From: SYOC01 sp964441775
GTDB lineage: Bacteria; Desulfobacterota; Binatia; Bin18
DNA length: 64,000 nucleotides
Direction: 5' to 3'
Assembly (NCBI GenBank): GCA_964441775.1
Contig: CAYTVL010000012.1
Span: 76,853 to 140,852 of the forward strand
The translations under genes were made by a program, and so were the position numbers. Shown one piece after another: positions 61,854-64,000 of this stretch. Position 1 is the first letter of the stretch. Each line of letters begins with the position of its first letter. The notes beneath the pieces were generated by a model. It ran no database searches, was not told where the DNA came from, and worked only from the letters and a program-made list of their open reading frames with translations.

Positions 61854-62939
61854 ATGGACCGATCAACTGCGCTCGCGCCCATTCGTTCTCAACGCGTTCA
61901 GACGTGGCCAACGGCGAAACAAGCGATTCGTACGGAAGCCATCCCCGCCGTCCAGCGCTTACCCAGTCTCCCGGTTCGCCCTCAGCTCGCCCTCCTGGAG
62001 CAAGTCCGCACGGCCATTCGTCTCCGGCATTACAGCATCCGGACAGAAGATACCTATCTGCACTGGATCAAGCGGTTTCTCGTTTTTCATGCTGACCGTT
62101 CCCTGAGTGGGCTAGGGGTGCAGGAGATCGAGCAATTCTTATCCATGCTTGCCGTGGACCAGCAGGTCAGTGCGGCGACCCAGAATCAAGCGCTCAATGC
62201 GCTTTTATTTTTGTACCGTCACGTGCTGGGTCGCGAGTCTGATCAGATAGGCAATGTCGTGCGGGCAAAGCCTTCGCGACGACTCCCCGTCGTCTTGCGC
62301 AAACATGAGGTGAAAGCCGTCCTGGAGGCCCTGAAGGGGGTGCACTGGCTCATGGGCCATCTGCTGTATGGGGCCGGGCTGCGCTTAATGGAATGTCTGC
62401 GGTTGCGAGTGAAAGATGTTGATTTTAGCGCCAACCACATCGTGGTGCGCGCCGGCAAAGGGAACAAAGATCGCATCACGATGCTCCCCGTCACGATCAA
62501 AGAACCGCTGATCGCGCATCTGGGGCGCGTGCGAGAGCTGCATCAGCGCGACCTCGCTCAAGGCTTTGGTCGCGCGTATCTCCCCGACGCCTTACACCGG
62601 AAGTATCCTAACGCCCCCACGGCTTGGGGCTGGCAATGGATGTTTCCGGCGGCGCAGATCTCTGTTGATCCCCGCTCGGGAGAAAGGCGACGCCATCATC
62701 TGCACGAAAGTGTCTTGCAAAGAGCCGTGCGCAGCGCGGCGCAACAGGCGGGCATTATCAACCCGGTGGGATGCCACACCCTGCGGCACTCCTTCGCGAC
62801 TCACCTCCTGGAGGATGGTTATGACATCCGCACGATCCAAGAGCTATTAGGCCATAAAGACGTGAGCACCACGATGATCTACACCCATGTCTTGAATCGG
62901 GGCGGCAAAGGTGTGACCAGTCCCTCGGATCGACTGTAG
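61854..62939 (+). CDS. intI: Integron-type site-specific tyrosine recombinase
   Basis: 361 residues. After an N-terminal extension of about 45 residues comes the SAM-like DNA-binding domain (RLRHYSIRTEDTYLHWIKRF). The catalytic core has Arg in GAGLRLMECLRLR, Lys in RAGKGNKDR, HTLRHSFATHLL (His-x2-Arg), GHKDVSTTMIYTHV with the His and nucleophile Tyr. The segment LHRKYPNAPTAWGWQWMFPA is the extra helix region found only in IntI proteins, needed to bind folded attC sites. All catalytic residues are present. No cassette array with recognisable attC sites follows within the window. Confidence 0.92.
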   Translation: MDRSTALAPIRSQRVQTWPTAKQAIRTEAIPAVQRLPSLPVRPQLALLEQVRTAIRLRHYSIRTEDTYLHWIKRFLVFHADRSLSGLGVQEIEQFLSMLAVDQQVSAATQNQALNALLFLYRHVLGRESDQIGNVVRAKPSRRLPVVLRKHEVKAVLEALKGVHWLMGHLLYGAGLRLMECLRLRVKDVDFSANHIVVRAGKGNKDRITMLPVTIKEPLIAHLGRVRELHQRDLAQGFGRAYLPDALHRKYPNAPTAWGWQWMFPAAQISVDPRSGERRRHHLHESVLQRAVRSAAQQAGIINPVGCHTLRHSFATHLLEDGYDIRTIQELLGHKDVSTTMIYTHVLNRGGKGVTSPSDRL

Positions 62940-62958
62940 CACTAGAAAAGGAGAAAAC

Positions 62959-63315
62959 GTGCAGATTCGGTCAACCGTCCATCCGGGACAACGTGGGGCG
63001 AAGAGGTTGCGTACTCAATATGGGGAGCGTTTAGTATGCGTACGATATCGCTATGATGAGCGGCGGCAAAAACGCCTTAAGACCGTGGAATTGATCATCG
63101 CGGAAGAAGAGTGGACGCCACGAGTCCAGCCTAAAAGAGACGTCCTTGTCCCGATCCGGCTCACGTTAGCAGAGACCACGCTCCGCCAACAAATCAAACA
63201 ACGCGGAGGGCGCTGGGACCCGCGGCGAGGTATTTGGGAGCTGCGGTACGAGCACGTGGTAGCCCTAGGCTTAGAGGAGCGAATCCTTGACAGCGAGGGT
63301 TTACAGGGTTTATAG
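62959..63315 (+). CDS. Small conserved protein next to the integrase
   Basis: 118 residues, Arg/Lys-rich, beginning with GTG at 62959. It reads TVHPGQRGAKRLRTQYGERL, VCVRYRYDERRQKRLKTVEL and a C-terminal RGGRWDPRRGIWELRYEHVVALGL. I recall similar short proteins in proteobacterial accessory regions, often near integrase or transposase genes, but know no function. The basic, Tyr-rich content suggests nucleic-acid binding. It starts 19 bases after intI and probably shares its promoter. Confidence 0.7.
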   Translation: MQIRSTVHPGQRGAKRLRTQYGERLVCVRYRYDERRQKRLKTVELIIAEEEWTPRVQPKRDVLVPIRLTLAETTLRQQIKQRGGRWDPRRGIWELRYEHVVALGLEERILDSEGLQGL

Positions 63316-63480
63316 GAGGAGGACCGTAAATGTTTATAGAGTTTATATGAATAGCAACCCGCCAGTTTCTACATATATAAACCTGGGAGTTTGTAAATAT
63401 AGCAACATGTTTCTAATGGTAGCAGCATGTTGTTGCTAATAGAAACAGAGCAGTTGTCTAATTTAAGTTAGCTGGCAAAT
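63316..63480. repeat. AT-rich zone with direct and inverted repeats
   Basis: Markedly more AT-rich than its surroundings. Two near-direct copies end in AATAGCAAC and ATATAGCAAC, each preceded by a GTTTRTA-like stretch. The stems TAGCAACATG/CATGTTGTTGCTA and TTTCTA-x-TAGCA/TTGCTA-x-TAGAAA overlap. It could hold a recombination site or a regulatory RNA. I found no exact attC core pair. Confidence 0.5.
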
Positions 63481-63560
63481 CTCGCTCGGGCTCAGAGAGA
63501 TTCGGATTTAGTAAAGTACACAAAGTGAACTGAACCCAGAGGCAAAAAGGGGGGAAAAGA

Positions 63561-64000
63561 ATGAAGCGATACGAACTGTTCGCTGCGCTGTTGGCGCTCG
63601 CTCTGGTGTCGACCCCGGTCTTTGCCCAGGACAAGCCCAACATCGTTTTCATATTCGCCGACAATCTGGGCTACGGCGAAATCGGTGTGTATGGGGGAGG
63701 CATACTTCGCGGCGCACCGACGCCGCGGATTGACAAGCTCGCATCGGAGGGCCTGCGTCTGCTCAACTTCAACGTCGAGCAAGCGTGTACGCCCAGCCGG
63801 TCTGCGCTCATGACCGGTCGGCATCCCATTCGTTCGGGCACCTACAGCGTCGGGGGCGCAGGCCGCCCCTACGGGCTGGTGCAATGGGAGATTACGATTG
63901 CGGAGCTGCTGTCCGGGCAGGGCTACGCCACCGCGCACTATGGCAAGTGGCACGCTACGCCGCTAACCGAAATTCCTGTTGATATTGTAAGGCAGCGGCC
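63561..64000 (+). CDS. Secreted sulfatase, 5' part, frame departs from family near the window end
   Basis: The first 146 codons are present. A signal peptide (ELFAALLALALVSTPVFA) is followed by DKPNIVFIFADNLGYGEIG with the metal-binding Asp, the formylglycine motif CTPSR (Cys76 to Arg80), ALMTGRHPIRSG and YATAHYGKWH. In arylsulfatases YGKWH is normally followed by (L/V)GD and a phosphate-site Asp/Gly run. Here the sequence becomes ATPLTEIPVDIVRQRP, which does not fit. A mobile-element insertion, a recombination point or a sequence join near 63953 would explain it. ATG 63561 has a GGGGGGA ribosome site. Confidence 0.85.
   Translation, partial: MKRYELFAALLALALVSTPVFAQDKPNIVFIFADNLGYGEIGVYGGGILRGAPTPRIDKLASEGLRLLNFNVEQACTPSRSALMTGRHPIRSGTYSVGGAGRPYGLVQWEITIAELLSGQGYATAHYGKWHATPLTEIPVDIVRQR

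Noticed and set aside
63316..63480. attC site after the integrase companion gene
   Set aside because: I looked for paired RYYYAAC and GTTRRRY cores and found none that match; the hairpins alone are not enough.

Overview
The window looks like chromosomal DNA of a diderm (Gram-negative) bacterium. An LpxD lipid A acyltransferase, an AsmA-family envelope protein and secreted proteins with signal peptides point to an outer membrane. GC content is moderate to high. A gene mix of CaiB-type CoA transferases, a BKACE enzyme, NIPSNAP, DUF4331 and a CmcJ/NvfI-like enzyme, together with short palindromic dispersed repeats, recalls uncultured deltaproteobacterial, Binatota or Tectomicrobia genomes. That lineage is inference only; there is no rRNA here and I saw no tRNA.

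Layout. 1-7957 (minus): one operon, in transcription order tkt, glk, gnd, pgl, a HAD hydrolase, zwf and a zinc alcohol dehydrogenase cut by the window edge. It encodes glucose phosphorylation, the oxidative pentose phosphate pathway and transketolase. 7958-8802: spacer with a truncated MEDS-domain remnant too short for usual gene calling. 8803-18593 (plus): a tightly coupled series of hybrid histidine kinase with HPt, receiver-PP2C-kinase regulator, STAS protein, glycogen phosphorylase and PEP carboxylase. This is an HsbR/HsbA-type partner-switching module joined to glycogen breakdown. 18671-25414 (minus): three overlapping genes (transglutaminase, circularly permuted ATP-grasp with alpha-E, transglutaminase-DUF2126) that look like a peptide-synthesis or modification system. 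25760-27025 (minus): hisI-hisG with a terminator downstream. 27340-28359: lpxD.

28444-35534: ECF sigma factor with RskA-type anti-sigma factor, then DUF4331, TPR and NicO metal transporter genes. 36004-43488: accessory metabolism, comprising a CmcJ/NvfI-like gene of foreign base use flanked by repeats, a TPP enzyme, a YceI protein, a GlcG-cupin fusion, a gluconolactonase-like fusion and an SDR. 43643-46786: SGNH protein, TumE/TumA toxin-antitoxin pair with an operator-like dyad, and a membrane protein. 46829-50582: two CaiB CoA transferases, NIPSNAP and an HNH endonuclease. 50696-54380: dusB, Phd/VapC pair, mutL; then mutS, an AsmA-like protein, an alpha/beta hydrolase and BKACE up to 61665. 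61854-64000: an integron-type integrase behind a strong promoter, a small companion gene, an AT-rich repeat zone, and a sulfatase whose reading frame leaves the family pattern just before the window ends.

The central theme of the left third is carbon flux. Glycogen phosphorylase and glucokinase feed glucose phosphates into the divergent pentose phosphate operon, PEP carboxylase replenishes C4 acids, and a phosphorelay/partner-switch module sits in the same transcript as the glycogen enzyme. The right two thirds are a mosaic of housekeeping genes (his, lpxD, mutS, mutL, dusB) and accessory islets separated by palindromic repeats.
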